DNA of 64,000 nt from Sclerurus mexicanus (Eukaryota > Chordata > Aves > Passeriformes > Furnariidae), in assembly GCA_013396755.1 (NCBI GenBank), contig VWZF01002929.1, forward strand, positions 124,001 to 188,000. The letters run 5' to 3'. This document shows, piece after piece, positions 1 through 14,299 of this stretch. The notes under the pieces are model-generated. The model made no database searches, had not been told where the DNA came from, and saw only the letters and a list, made by a program, of their open reading frames with translations. How positions within the stretch are numbered: the first letter of the stretch is position 1; every line of letters begins with the position of its first letter. The position numbers and the translations under genes were made by a program.

Positions 1-3000
1 GCACAATAACACAAACTATGGAATTCCTTTTTCATAATATTATTTTTCTGCTGTTCACGTTTATGGTGTCTTGGAAGCAGAACGTAGTTTTACACATGAT
101 TTTTTACATCGTGGAGCAGTAGTCCAACAGTATTTGGTATTAACAAGATGTTTTTTAATGGGAAACATCTCTGTAGATACAGACTCAAGTTTTCATTATA
201 GCGTGTTCAGTAACTACCAGTTGTATGCTCATTTAAGCAGATGTATCTCCACCCATTCCCTCAGTTTGTGTTTAATAGGATGATTTGTTCGGTCACGAGG
301 CTTGGAGGATTTCAATCAGCCCAACTTGCAATAAGAAATAAGGGAATAATAAATTTTGCAGAAGTTAGTGCGTGATCTGTTTAAGATACAGGAATTACTA
401 ACTGTTTTTTCAGACGTGAGCACAGCCAAGGCTGTTACACACCAGTGCTCCACAGCGTCATGCTGCAGTTGATTTCTTCCGCTGCCCCTTCCTGCGTGCA
501 CAGACGTAGCCAAGGTCCAAGACGCACACAATTACTCACACAATCAATGCCCTTACCCCTTGAGGCACTTGACTGGACTAAGAGACCTTGTGTGAACCCT
601 TCTTTTTTTTGTGATTAGTTGGTGGAAACATTGACTTTGTATCTTGCGCATACGTAGTTTTGCAATAGGCTACTAGTTTTATACCATTCCCTGCTCTTGA
701 AAAGATTTGCAAAGTGTTAACCATTCATCAGAGATTTACTATTGAATTCTGTGGTTGTTCGAAGTTCCCAGCAGCTGCTGGCTTTGAATCTTCTGGATAT
801 ATATTGCAGAAACCACTCTCTTCTACAGTAATCGTTATAGCAGGAAATATCTTGGCCCCGGCTCCTTCCCAGTGCCGCTGGTTACTGCCTGGGTTTGTGC
901 GTCAGTGCTTGAGCATTTTGCCACCTGCTGATATCTCAAATACTGTTGTGCACACAGGTGAGCAGAGTCCTTTAGAAATGCCTCTAGCACTGCTGTATGC
1001 ATCTTAAGACATGAAAATTCTGTCTTTTCCCATATTATTCTTATACATCATAGCTTTCTCTTGGGTTTTTGAAAGCCAACTGTGCAAGTCACATTTGGAC
1101 TGTCAATAAAAATGCCCGATGCTTTCCTGCAGTGGCTGTAGAGATTTGTTTTGAGTGTCTCTCTGGATTTCACATGGTTTGATAAACATGCTTAGTCTAT
1201 CATCCCTCCCTCTCTGTTTCCTGCAGTGATAATGGATTGTAGAAACCTTAATAAGCAAATTCAGGCCAATCCATCAAATAACCAAGTTGAAAGGCATCGT
1301 GTCTTTCACTCAGCAAACAGATGCAAGATATAAGGGCTGCAAGTCACAGACCTGTGTGAATTTAATGGAGAGGTTCTCCTCATTCCCGGGGCCTTTGCCT
1401 GGAGTTGTAAAATAAATTATTCTAATTAATTTTAATATTTCATGAAATCTCACTAAGTGATGGCATTCTGAGCGGATTAATACAAAAGCTATAAAATTCA
1501 CATGTGCCATATGTTATGCGAGCACCAAATGGGATGCCTGGGATTCTTACTATCAATAATCCTTTTAGATTTGGCTTCAGCAGTGATTCATGACATACTT
1601 GTCGCTGATGAGAACCTCAGTAGTGTGTGGTATTACTTCAGTGTGCATTTGCTCTGTGCAACTGGTTATTCGCCTGTTTTTATGAGGAACCACCATACAT
1701 GGTGTTTGCTGGCTGTCACAGCTGCATAAGGTCTGCATGGTGGCACGGTCACCAGGCTGAGATGAAGTCTCATTCATTCTGGGTTAAATAGCCGGGCTCA
1801 ATTAGCCACATGGGTGCCTTGGTGCAGACCTGAGCTCTTTGACAACTGGCTTCCACGCTAATGAGCCAGCTCGGGTTTCTGCATTAAATCCACCCGTACT
1901 GTTTTCTCTTCCTGCTACCAGCTTCCCCAGGCTCCCCACAATGATGGTCCTCCTGCCTCTGAAGTTAATTTGGACCCAGTCAGCATTATCAGGTGCTGGT
2001 TGTAAACATATACAGTATGAAACACAACTATACTTTGGATATTCCTCCAGAATCTGTACAAATGTCTTTAGAAAGGGGTTTGCCAGCTGAGTTTGGGGAT
2101 TTTTATTATTATTTTTATTTCTTCCTTGAAAAACCTACCAGCATCAAGGCTGTGCTATACCAGCATAATCATGGGCACTGTTTGCTATCTTGCTCTGCCT
2201 CTCCTCAGATGATGCATCTGTTCATTTATCTCAGACCCATCCATCACTCCTTAGCTCTCAGCTTGTCTCACCCCAACTGTTTTTTGGAAAGGGGATGCCA
2301 TGAGGAGCCTGGGCATTTTGACATGCTGGGTTCCCCTGGCATGCCAGGCTCCCCTGCAGCGCCTGAATCCCGCAGCAGCAGATCCTGGGTCCCCATGCCA
2401 GCGCTGGCCCCAGCAAGGCAGCTGGGATAACTTATTCCTGCTACTGGCAAGCACAACAGTGGTGTGGCTTGGCTGTATTCACTTGCTGAGGAGTTAAATC
2501 CCTGGACGTGGATTTGGGATCCACCCTGGACAGGGATGTTTTGATTATAATTGTCTTAATGCACTTTTAACCTGGAGGCCATTCTGTTGCTTGCAGAATG
2601 GTTTTAAAAATCCTGTGCCACAGGCTTTCCTGTGTGCTGGGCTTTAGTACCATTAACAAGAAGCACAAAACTTTGTGTATTTTTCTTTCTCTGTTTGGTG
2701 ATATTTAATGTAACAGTCTAATGTGCTTAAAATATCCCATGTTCTTCCTAAGGCACCAATACAATGTATTTCTTAGTCAGTTTTCAGTTTTTCAGGCTGC
2801 TATTTTTTCTCTCTAAAACAGGTCTTGTGCTAAAAAAAAATTTAAAAAATCCAGATTTAGTTATTACTTTGGAAAGAGGAGATTAGTTGGCAACATACTT
2901 ACTGTTTTGTAGAAATAAGCCCATGGAGGCATGAATCCTTAGCCCAGTGAAAGTGTAGTTGCTTTTAGACAGTATTTTGTACCCTTTGTATGCTGATTCC

Positions 3001-4460
3001 AATAGCACTGTAGATGCCCAGGGATGGTCTAAGGAGAGCCCAAGCCTGGGCTGCTGTGTAGAATTGGAAATCAAGCCTAGCGCTCTGGATTGGCTCTGTG
3101 AGCTTATGGACTGTCTCTTGGCTGCCTCTTGAGAGAGAAGTCAAAGGTCCCCAAAAGCCATCTAATCAAGGCAATCCAGGAACAATTAATAGCCTGCAGG
3201 TGTCTGTGCCGCAGAGTGGGTGTGGGCATTGGTGAGTAAAGCATTAAGAAGCAAGGAGGAGAAAGGCATTGGGACTGATGTTCAAAATAGAAAACATGTG
3301 AAGCGTATGGATCAGAACGTTGCCTTCCACTGTCAAATGTGCCTGAATCCCTGTGCAGCTTCTCACTGTGTCCTGGATGGGGGGGGGAGAGGTGAGTGGG
3401 CACACCACAGTGCCATCAGGGGGGAATGAGCCTTGTCTGGGATCTCCTCATCTCCTGTGCATCCTTGTTCCCTGAGAATCCTCATCCCCTTGGCATCTTG
3501 TCTAGCCAGAGGCTGTCTCAGCAGTGGTCCTCTCTTCTCCAAGCCTTTTTTGTCCCCTTCTTGGTCTGAGATGGGAAGGCAGGAGGCAAAGACAGAGTTA
3601 GCCTTTGTGGTAGTGCTGCCATGTCTCTGGTACTGGGCACCTCCCAGGGCCCCATGGCTCGCCCTGCTCTGGCAGGCAGCTCCCTGGAGGGAGCAGAGTC
3701 ACTGGGAGGGCTGAGGCACACTCATGTTTTGCCTTTGCTGTGTGACAGTGGGGTATCACTTTAAATAGGTTTTCTTGATGTGATTTCCACTATTCACCAT
3801 CCCCTTGGGATTTTGCCGTGTCTGAGACAGGCAGAATAGGTTTCCTAGGAGAGAGACAGTGCAGCACTGTGCCTGCTCACCCGTCTATGTCCCCAGTGGC
3901 ATGTCACTGGCTGTCTCAGCTCCAGGAGCAACACCATGACATCCTGCCCTGCTGTTACTCGCCCACGGTGCTGGAAACCTCATGAGGCTGAAAGAGTGTG
4001 AGGGGAAAAAAAGATGCAACTGTGAAAAGGGCACAGGGGTGTTACTATGGCAAACCCACCTGGGCTGCTGGGCAGGGGTTCAGCTGGGACTGATACAGAA
4101 CCCTGCTGTGGGGTGAAGATGTATTTGTGGGGGTTTTGGGAGGAAACTCTCCAACAAGCAGGGAGGAGAGGAGGAGGAGGAAAAGGAGAAGCCATCCATG
4201 GGTCAGGCAGCCCTGGCCACCCCAGAGCTGTTGGAGTTTGTCATCCTTCCCCCTCTCCAAAGACATTGGTTTGGGTTTTCTGGGGGTATCATTCCCAGCT
4301 GGCAGGGCACTCGGGGGTTAATCTGGGCATCTTTCCACTCTTTCAGCAGAAGGACAGCAAGTCCTAGGAGTGTTTTGTTTTTAATATCAGTTGGCCAGTA
4401 CAAGAAAAGCAGTATCAGAAAAAACCTCTTCCAGTGACAATATGATTAATTCCTTCTTAA

Positions 4461-4483
4461 GGAAAAATAAAAAAAAAAAAAGA
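4461..4483. repeat. A-rich run
   Basis: ggaaaaataaaaaaaaaaaaagag, a simple A-rich tract with no recognisable retroposed gene upstream of it. Confidence 0.75.
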
Positions 4484-5364
4484 GTTGGTTATTTTTCCCC
4501 TTTTTTGCCATTACCTAGAGATGGTCTGACAGTAAAGAACCCATGATTAATTGCACCAAAAGAAGTATAATAGACACCTTTTCTTGGCACCATCTGAATT
4601 TTGTATGATTTTGCTGTTATCTCGGCTCAATGCAGAAAAATTATCTCTGAGGCTGCTGTAAGGGATGTTAACTTCCTTTTCCTTATTACAGATTGATCTT
4701 TGATATCTGCTTTTCTCCAGGAGCTCTTTTATTCCCACAAGTGATACAAACCTTCTGCTATTTTCCATATATTGCACTTAAGTAGTTCAATACCTTTGAA
4801 ACCCATATGGGAACATTTAATAAAGACTCGATGATTGCCATGTTTTGAAGGTTATATGATATGAGAAATCATATATTGTTTTAATAGCTGAATATATCTA
4901 TGCTGTTGATTTCAGATAAACCAATATTTTTCTAATAAGGAGGAGAAATGATACTTTCTTTTTGTTGTTTATATCCTCTAGAGTGTGAATATTTTTCCAT
5001 CTGTGGTTTCCAGTTAAATGGATTTTCAATCTCTCTGAAATTTCTGCTGAAGTCCTGGCAATATTTGCTTAAGAGTAATCAGAGTATTACCCAAATCTCT
5101 GTTCAAAGCAACAGTGACCTTAGCAGTGGTAAGCAATAATTGGATTATTTTCAGAGATGTAGGAAGATTCACTGTAATAAGAAAAGAAGAAATACCAAAT
5201 GATAACACCACTTGTCTGCAGCACTGTAAGCTGTGGCAGTTTCCGTAGGGTGGTTTTAATAGCTTAGCATATTATGAATACTGAGTGAGAAAGGCAGAGA
5301 CTCGGGGAATAGATGTTGCCTTGCAGTTTGGGGTGATGCATTTGCTTATGGGGGGGTTCTTTTG

Positions 5365-5483
5365 TTGTAGAATGACAAACGCTGGAAAAGACCTCTAAGA
5401 TCACCCAGTCCAACCATTAACGCAGCACTGCCAAGTCCAGCACACATATCCCCAAGTGCCACATCCACATGCCTTTTTGTAGA
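5365..5483 (-). mobile_element. CR1 LINE 3' fragment, antisense
   Basis: Contains tgtagaatgacaaacgctggaaaagacctctaagatcacccagtccaaccattaacgcagcactgccaagtcc, the antisense 3' end of a CR1 subfamily distinct from the 'ggaagggacc' type. It is followed directly by an ATT microsatellite. Confidence 0.85.
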
Positions 5484-5500
5484 TTATTATTATTATTATT
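5483..5500. repeat. (ATT)n microsatellite
   Basis: Six tandem ATT units next to the antisense CR1 end. Confidence 0.9.
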
Positions 5501-6123
5501 GTTAATATTAAAGTACTTCTGTCAGGATGTGGTGCTCTGTATGTATAAAACCTGCACCCAGGGCAGCACTCACCTGCCTGCATGGTGAGTTGCAGTGAGA
5601 ACTAGCCTCACTCAGATGGTGCAAAGGCACAGCCCAAAACATCCTTTTGTGGTGGTGTAGGGCAGCTGTGGCTGAGACACCTACGTGTCCTGGGTCCATA
5701 CTGTACACAGCTTGGCCCTGTGTGCAGGAGCAGCAGCCCCATGGAGCACCAGGCAAATGCCAGTGGGGTTTCCTCCAGAGAGGCTGAGCTGCTGCGAAGA
5801 CAAATTGGAAACCATTTGGAAGAGCAAATCCATACCAGCCCAGTGTTGGATGAGTCTGATTGCCTCTCTCTCTGCTTTTAATTGTAATGAATTATCTGGC
5901 TCGGCACGGCAGGGTGCCGAGACTCTTGGCTGAAACTTGTGTAATTCACGTAAGTGTTTACACAAAAGCCAAGTAAATGTTAAGCTTCCTACAGATTCCA
6001 ATATACATGAAGCCTTGTTTGTATTCAGTTTGGGAGACTGGTGGAAGAGAAGCAGCCCGTATGATGGTGTGTTGGAGCAGGGAACATATGTGTGTACGTG
6101 AATACACATGCACGGGTCTCTTG

Positions 6124-6205
6124 TGACACTTAGGGACATGATTTAGTTAAGGGGTGGGCTCAATAATCTTACAGGACTTTTCCAACCTAAGTGATTCTGT
6201 GAATT
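6124..6205 (+). mobile_element. CR1 LINE 3' fragment, sense
   Basis: A short sense-orientation CR1 end: gacacttagggacatgatttagtta, then a shortened gggctcaataatcttacagg acttttccaacctaagtgattctgtga. It is the same subfamily as the antisense copy at 5365-5483, with an internal deletion relative to the usual 3' end. Confidence 0.8.
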
Positions 6206-9200
6206 GAACATGTTAAAATAAAAATGTTGACCTTTAACTTTCCCTGGAGTGGGTTCTGCAGTGACCTATCTGGTTACCTCCAGGAAGAAAGAATTCTGTA
6301 TAATTTTGGTTTATTAAGAGAAGCTCAAGGGCACAGGGGAGTTTTTGCTGCTTGACCACTAAAAAAAGAGACTTGTGCTATCGAGGCTACCGGTGTCCTT
6401 TGAAGCCTCCCATGAGCCCACATCATGCTTCTAATTATTGCAAATGAGCCTTCTGCAGCCCAGGCTGCTGTGTAATTCTAACCAAGGCTGCTTGCCAGAT
6501 GGGGTCCCTCCCAGGCAAGACCTTGGCAATGTCTGTCCCCATGGCGGTGACAGGGAGCACATCACAGGAGCAGGATGAGATGTTGGTCCTGACCTGTGAT
6601 GGCACCTGGTTGTGGAGCAGGGGTCCCTGAGCCTGTCTGTGCACTGAGAGGTGACCCTTGGCTCTAATGCAGTGTTCAGCTGTGCAGAGCATCAGGTCTC
6701 TTGGCTTCCCCTTGATCTGAGAAGAGCTGAAATTTGGGATGCTGCACATCAGCCAAGCCCTTGTTGTTCTCCTGATGGGGACAGGTTTGCTTTGAAACAG
6801 CAAAACCAAACCAGGCTGTTAGAGATTTTGCATTAGGACAATTCCCTGGGCACAGTGCAGCCAGGAGATCGCTATACCTGGATGTAATTTATTTTTAGAA
6901 AGCACGTTTAGGCGCATAATGACCTCATTACCATGCCAGTTGCAGCCCTGGCTGTTTGAGAGTATTTAATTGTTTTCATTCCCTGTGCACAGCCGTTTTA
7001 GTGCACAGGGCAGAAGCAGAAGAGGAAGGGAGGTTGTGTGACTGGAAACAATAAGGATGCTGAGGCAGAAAGTGAAGCGCTTGTCTTGAAGGATCCCTGT
7101 AAGAATGCCTCCCCAAAGCATCCCAATACTGAAGGAAACTACAGTGTTTTGGAGCCCTTTCCTTCAAAAAGGAGAGGCAATTCCTCCCACTGCCTTCTGA
7201 GGAGCCACAATTTTTTCCTCTCTTAAGTTTTTCTACTGGGGAAAAAAAAAGAGTTTGAGAGGCAACCCAAGCTCCCCTTCATCAGATGTCTGGAAGCTGG
7301 GGACTGGGGAGAGGGATTGAGACAGTGTGCACACTGCCCCTTCCCAGCCACTCCCCAGGGATTTCCCTCATGCCTGCTTGCCTCCTCACTGCTCCTGTGC
7401 AAGAAAGAATATATAAAAACAGGTAAAAGAGAGAGGAAAGGGGGGCGGGGGGAGACTTATGTTTCTCTGGCAGTGGTTTTCTAAGGAGCCATGATTATTC
7501 AGCAGCAGTGGAAGAAATACAGAAGATGTAAATAATCTTCAGGATTATGCTAAAGCCAAGCTTCAGTCATTTTCTTGGGAAAAAAAAAGGCATAAGGCCT
7601 GTTCATTTAATAACGATCAACCAGAATTTCTCTAGAGCTTCTTATATTTTCATGAAAAGGATCAGTTTTCTTGAAGAGAAATGGTAATTCTGGTATCTAC
7701 AAATACCCTTTGGTTGGGAAGTGTGTGGTTCAGGTTGGTGTACTTCTGTGATTGGGCTTTTTCTTCCTGCCTTCTTTTTATGATACTAATGTACATTCAC
7801 ATCCATGGTTGCACACTAAAATAATCAAAAGCAAAGTGTTGGTTTATCATGAAACGGCAAACCACAGTTGTACTTTGCAGTGTAGGCTGTATCGAGATAA
7901 AAACATGACATGATTTTTAGCTTTCCCTGTGTTTCTGTTCGGTGCCAGAGGTACTTGAGTGATTTTGCAAAGTGTGTATACATTGCAGTCAGGTTTCCCA
8001 AAAAAATTACAGTATCTTTCAAAATCTATGCAAAATCTTCCTTACCCTGCTGGGCTTAATTTTAGACTATTGAGTTTATCGTTCGAGGAGGAAACAAATG
8101 GGTTTGTTGTGTGCTGTATTTAATCAAGTGCAGCAAAAAACTTTCACAGGCATCATTCATCTTCACAAGCCAATTTTTGTTTCCATTTTAGTTGTAGAAA
8201 AATCTTGCCCCAGTAAAATGAACTCATTTATTGTGCAGATCTGATGGCACCAAGATTACGGCTGCTGGCAGGTATCAGCTGGTTTATAGGTACGCTCCCC
8301 ATATGGATTTTTGTTTTTATGGGATTTCAGTGTCGAGAACTGTGTTTAATCACTATAAAATTGCCAGGAGCTAGGGATTTAGGGATGCTTGGAATTAAGG
8401 GAAAGTGCATGGTATTCCCACTGATGATTCCAAAACACAAGATGTGCTGCAGAAGGCTGAGGCTGCTGGATTTCCAGCAGCTGGCAGGGTTTAGGATGCT
8501 CATACATCCGGAGACAGCTTTTATCCTTCGCATCCATCCGCCCTCCTGGGAAGCCCCATCCATTGTGGAGGCAAAAGGTGCTCATCCCTTTCGTGGTTAA
8601 CCTGGGTGTGATCAAGCATGTCCTGGGAGTGGTGTTAGTAAAAATACTTGGCTTTGTATCAGACAGCCCTTTGCATGGGGAGAATGCTCTGATTTATTGG
8701 TGCAGGACTCATCAAAACGGGACAGTGGAGCTCACATTGCTCGGAGCAAATCCCAGTCATCACTACCTCAAAGACCTCTCTGGGGTTTGTTTCCAGCAGC
8801 CCTTAATTCAAGAAACAGTTTCTGTCACTCCAGGTTCAGCCCCAGGTAAAGAACTGGCTGAGGGGGAAAGATGTGATGTGTCCTAAGCTGCAGGAAGGGT
8901 GTGATGGTATTTTCATAATTTGAAGCATTAAAACCATAATCTTCCAGTTCTGTTTTGGAGCATCCTGACTGTGTCGTAGATCTGTGGGCTCCTACAGCAA
9001 TATATTCTGCTCCAGATTCACATGTGCTGGGGTGATGGCTTGTGAGCTATTCTGGCAATACAAAAGAAAAAATAAAAACTAAAAGGCTGGGAAGGGGGCA
9101 GGGAGGTGATGTGATGCCAAGTGGAACAGCTCTGTCTTACCCGCCTTGAAGAGAAATCACGGAACACTGAAGGAGACAGGCTCCATCGCGCAGATTAATG

Positions 9201-12200
9201 TGCAGTGTTTGAAAGCAGCCAAAAACATTTTATACTCACACAGTGAGGCTGGAAGAAGCTGGGTGGCTCATCTCTGCAGAAGCCATTCCTTTCCCTAAGA
9301 GGGCATTTAAAGAAAAAAATAAAAAGGAGAATACAAAGGTCTCCAGGAGCACTCAGCCACTCAGGCAGTTTAATTGGCTGAATGTAGGGCTTTATAGTCA
9401 GGATTAATATGGATATTTCTTAATAATGTGTCACCTTGTCAGGAGTTTCGGGATCAGAACTGCAAGGCTGCACAGTGCTTGCAGTGAAAGTTCTTGCCTT
9501 TCCTTCTGGTTTTTATTATTACAATAGCTCCCAATAGTGTATATTGAAAGGAAGATGTTGTTAAGTTGGTTTCTTCATTTCTTCCAGTGCAACCAGTGAA
9601 AAAAGTGGAAAGATGAGGGGAAGAATGGTCTGCAGAGCTTGGCAATGATGGTTGCATTGTGGGTTGGCTCACGGGTCCACGCTGGCATTGACCTGAGCAC
9701 CAGGATGTGCAGCGTATGAGCATAAACATGGAGAGCTCAAACTTAAGCAAATCCCACCAGAAAGCAAATAAAAGAAGTGATTTAGCAGTGCTTGAGGTGG
9801 TTTAAAAGGACCTGAGACCATTAGCATTTTTACAAGCATTTTTCCACTGATCCTACTGCCTTTTATCTCTGTGGGTCTCCTCTGAGTGACCACCAGCACG
9901 GAGATGCCTGCAGGGAGGAGGCTGCTCCCCTGTGTCCCACTCCCAGGCAGCTGGGGCATGTCTGCAGCCATTGTTGAGTGTTATTCTGCTGCTCCTGTTT
10001 TTCTCCTTTTCTTCTTCTTTTTCTCACCTTCCTTCCCCTCCTGGTAATTTCAGAGGGGGTTCTGGGAAGCCCACCTCCTTGATCAGCACGCGTAATTGCC
10101 ACCAGCCCTAATGGGATACACTCAGAAGGTTTCTCTAATTTCCCTGTGCTCCTGCCTGCCCTTGCCCCTCTCCAGGAGTGATTGCCTCCACGGCTTTATA
10201 ATCAACATCTCGCCCAGCACAGAGAGATTCCTGTGCCTGGAGCCACCGCAGAGTGCTGAGGCTGAAGCTCTCCCCACTCTCTATAAAGCCATTAGCGGCA
10301 CAACAGCGAGCAGCGAGTGCACAGCTGATAAAAGTCTCAGCGAGGCGTTTGCTCCTGTAATGATTGTCTTTCATGCATAGATAATTTTGATAGAGTTGGA
10401 CTTCTGAAGCCCAGTGTCATCGGGGTGGAGTGAGCTGACCTGTTAATCGTAAGAGGAATTAATGGAAATTACAGCTGGTGGAGGCCCCCTCTCTGAAGAG
10501 CTCATTCGGGGCATAGCACTGGAGGGGAATTTAAAAACGAAGCAGTGTGTGTTGTCCTTAGAGCTGCAGATAAAGTGGCAGTGAGTCAGTTCCCAGGGGA
10601 AAAGGGAGGTGTGGAGGAGATAAACTCCAGGAGCACAAACACCAGATTAACAGCCTAATTCAGAGGAGCATGAGCACACGTGCATTTTCATTGCATCCAC
10701 TTGGTAATTAACAGAGACTTTTAATTTAACCAAGAGCGAGACCAGAGCCACCAGGATTTGCAGCCTTTCTGGTGTTTTGTCTGTACCCAAAGGAGACCCA
10801 GATGAGATATCCTGTGTTACCACTCTTGATGGTGCTTCTTTGGTGTAAGTTGGTTTAGCAATTTGACATGAAGCGAGCTGAAATTCAAAGGATCCCTGCT
10901 GATGCTTTACCCCACCTGAGGTCATAGCTGTCTCCAGATATTACCAAGCAGCTACTAGATACTCCATGAAGCTTTTCCTCCAAGTTTTCTTTTTAGGATA
11001 AGTTTCCTTATAAATGCCATATATCCATGTAACCTGCAGAGATTAAAAGAATAGCTTATCTTATCCATACAGAAGACCCATAAAGTCTTTAAATAGGCTT
11101 TATATTGGTGCTTTTCAAGGGAAGGGCTGGTTGCCTGGTCTTAAATATCCAAAATGCAGTCTCTGTGTGCCTGAGCATATGTACACAAAAGGTCTCTGAT
11201 GAGCAGTCAGAGAGGCTGCTCAGACAGACTGTCCTTAAGAATTTATGAAGAATAGCAGCAAGTTGCATTGAAATGGTGTTGTCATTGTGCATTCCAAATG
11301 CACATATCCAGGGTGTGGAGGAAAGGACAGCAATTACTCCTGTTAATAATTAGCATGGTGTTGGGAAGGGATAAATGATGACAGAATGAGTTGTTTCTTC
11401 TGTAACAGTAAAAGGAAGGTAAATGGCATTTAGTCAGTTTCATGTGTGCATTTCAGGAGTTTTTAAAGTCAATTTACTAGTTTGGGGACTCATTGATAAA
11501 GAGGAGGGACAGGTTTTCTGCAGAACTAGCAGCAGGCTTGTACTTTGGGAAACGTGATGAAGCTGTCCTCTTCCAGGGCAGCTGGAGAGAGAAGCCCTGA
11601 ACAAAGGTGATGTCCTTCCCCTGTGCAGGCACTGGTGGGACCGTGGGCATCCTATGCTGTGCCAGTTGTTTTACTGTCCATGTTGGTTCCCTCCAGCAGC
11701 TGTGGGATTCCCCATTCCCCCACTGAGCAGGGATGGTCCTGCCAGTGCATAGGGAACAGCATGACCAGAGAGGCGTGACTAGTCTGCAAAGAAGGGGCTG
11801 TTTTACGAGCAGCTGAGCAGGTATCTGGAGCTGAGTGTCCTGAGTAGCAGCAACGATGCTGTAGGATGGTGCTTTCCTGTGGCAGAGACCAGTGATGTGT
11901 CTTGGGACCTGAAACTCATGGCCCTGAGCACCTGCAAAAGCAACATGGACACAACCTTTACCTGAAGTTCTACTACATGCTTGCAAATGAGGTTGTGAAA
12001 GCCCCCATGCAGAATACATGCTCAGGAAAGGGGGAGCACCTCTGCTAAATAATTAATTTTGGGACTTTCAGGGTGCCATTTAAGGATTTAAGACCAGGAA
12101 AGAAAGTGCATTGCCCTGCCCTCCACTGTTGGTATCCCTGGCTCGGCTGAGGGTGGTCCCAGGTGACACGTAGGTGGCTCTAACTCTCTGTTTGTTGTGG

Positions 12201-12650
12201 GGAAGCTCAGAAGGTCTCTGTTTGCTGTCCCACGTCTAGTGATGAGGTGCTACTGCTCACCTACTGAACAACCCAGGGAAAATAACGCAGCAAGGAAAGC
12301 TCAGACTTGCAGGGGAGGGTGGGGAGAATATATTTTGGGTATTCTGTCTGTCAGCTTGACACTAATTGGTTGCAGTAAGTAATCGTTCTCCATGTAAATT
12401 AGACTCCAATTTCCTCTGTAGTCTGTCTGTTTGCTGTGTGGGCTTCGGTCTCTAATTAGGCTCTCACGTGGCAAACCTGGTTTGTAAGCTGCTTTTGTTC
12501 CTGGAGAGCCAGGCTCAACCCTCCCCGAGGCTGCCCGCGCTCTTCGAGCCCCACTCCCAAGTGGGATGGTTCTTAGATCAACACTGCCAAGTTCTAAATT
12601 CTTCTTCTAATGTATGTTTTGATTATTTCTATATTTAAAGCTTGCAGTAG

Positions 12651-12668
12651 TGTGTGTGTGGGGGGGGG
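12651..12668. repeat. (TG)5 followed by G8
   Basis: Short compound low-complexity run of five TG units and eight further G. Confidence 0.85.
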
Positions 12669-13739
12669 TTAGAATGCAAAAGATGGCTTCTTGGACTTAC
12701 AATGGGAATACCCCTCAAAAGCACTTCCTCTGTGTTCCTTGAAGCCCTGCTCACTCACTCCTCCATGAATAGATCTCATTGAATTGCTAGTCTGTGCGAG
12801 GGCTGGGGCAGCTTGCCCACATCTGGATCCTGCTGCGTGTCCGCCGGGACACCTGGAGCGCAGACCACTCGCTCCCCCCTCGCTCGAGGTAGCTGTGCGT
12901 GTGCATTCAGAGCTCACCCAGACCCCAGCCCACGCCCTGGAGCTGCTCCAGGGTTGCACATCTGTAACCGACCGCTGGAACGTGAAGTTGCACGAGAGGC
13001 TTTTATCCCTGGCTGTCCCTTGTTTGTGGATGAAGGCAGGTTTCCAGGTCCTGCCTGCTGCAGGCAGCTGCCCGTGGTGTAGCCCTTTGCTTCCTGAGCT
13101 GCTGCCAGCAGACCCAGTGTAGCCCAAGTGTTGACAGTGAGCATCATGGCCACACATCTAGATTTCTGTGTAGCAGAGAAAGACATGTCTCTACAGTCAG
13201 TGTCTGCACCAGGCTAAAAAAAAGAAGGCAAACCATATGTTTTGACCAGCCAGGCTGTTTGCCAGCAGCGCTTTATAATTCAGTAGTTACCTTTGTGAAA
13301 TTCAGTATAACTTTAGGAATCATGTGCCAATGGTTTCTGCAAACCTCCTCCATACGTGTTACAGTCCTGCCCCAGATGTGACAGCAGTACCAGCAGGCAT
13401 TCTTAAAAATACTGGTTTTATTGGCATTCTGATATTTATCTTAGTGATTTTTGATCTGGTGATAGATGCTGAGAGTTGCTGGCTTTCTTCAGTGCTCTCA
13501 CAAAGCTGTGGTCCCCTCAAAGTACGTAGATAAACTTTTTTTGGGAGAGGGAAAGCAAATTGAGTGAGGGATTTTTGTTGTTGCTGCTGCTGCTTTTCTC
13601 CTTGTGATTTATATACTGGCAAGGTAACTTCGCTTTCCTACCGCTACTCAAAACTGGAAGGGATGTTGGCTCTGCGAAGAGCTACATTTGGGTAAAGGGA
13701 CAGGATTGGACCGGGGCTTAAGACTTTCTCCAATAAGCT

Positions 13740-13938
13740 AAAAGTGCGGTGGGCGTCGCTGCTGCAGGCGGGACCTGCCCTCCCCAGCTGACCGCACCGC
13801 TGTCGGGGCGCAGGCAGCCCCGAGCCCGGGCACTGCCCCCTCCAGAGGATGCCCCACGGTCCCTCCTGCCCGTCCTCCTCTCTGCCCTCACCCGTTTTCC
13901 TGGGGCTTTTCCAGCCTGTGAATGCCTGTTTAGCCAGG
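13740..13938 (+). promoter_or_regulatory. GC/CpG-rich block with splice donor: weaker candidate first exon
   Basis: Roughly a dozen CpGs lie in 13745-13900 (gcggtgggcgtcgctg; gcaccgctgtcggggcgcag). The block ends at tttagccagg followed by gtaagtaatcg, a near-consensus donor with its GT at 13939-13940. Its position upstream of PRICKLE2 on the same strand is compatible with a distal alternative first exon. No conserved peptide is recognised in any frame. It could equally be a chance GC-rich segment. Confidence 0.2.
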
Positions 13939-14299
13939 GTAAGTAATCGCGCCCGATTTACAGCATCTGAAAGTATAAGCCGCTTTAATGCTCTACAAAT
14001 GTTTGCGTTAGGAAATGATTTTTTTCTTCCAGCCCCGATTCCTGCCTGCCTTTGCAAGCGCTGGTTCTCGGTGTGGGCAGAGCCCAGGGGCTGCCGGGGA
14101 CCAGGCACAGCCCTGCCGGTCCCCCCCAGCAGCGGGGATGTGCTGTATCCTCTGCTAATATCTCACCTAATATCTGGACGCAGTAAAACTCTTCCCTGAT
14201 GCAAGCAGGACTTCTGTCACCAGCCCCTGAGCTGCTCCTGCTTTTTCACTCTCTTGCAAAACCCCTGAAGAGTAAAACCCCGCGGGAGGCTGGAGCTTA

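Larger units (their letters stand above)
1..12500. other. Non-coding flank or 5' intron
   Basis: No recognisable exon, RNA gene or long repeat apart from the two CR1 ends at 5365 and 6124. Open stretches are short, overlap on both strands and show no family motif. The sequence is mixed AT-rich with G-rich patches (for example around 7441-7452). It could be intergenic or an upstream PRICKLE2 intron. Confidence 0.6.
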
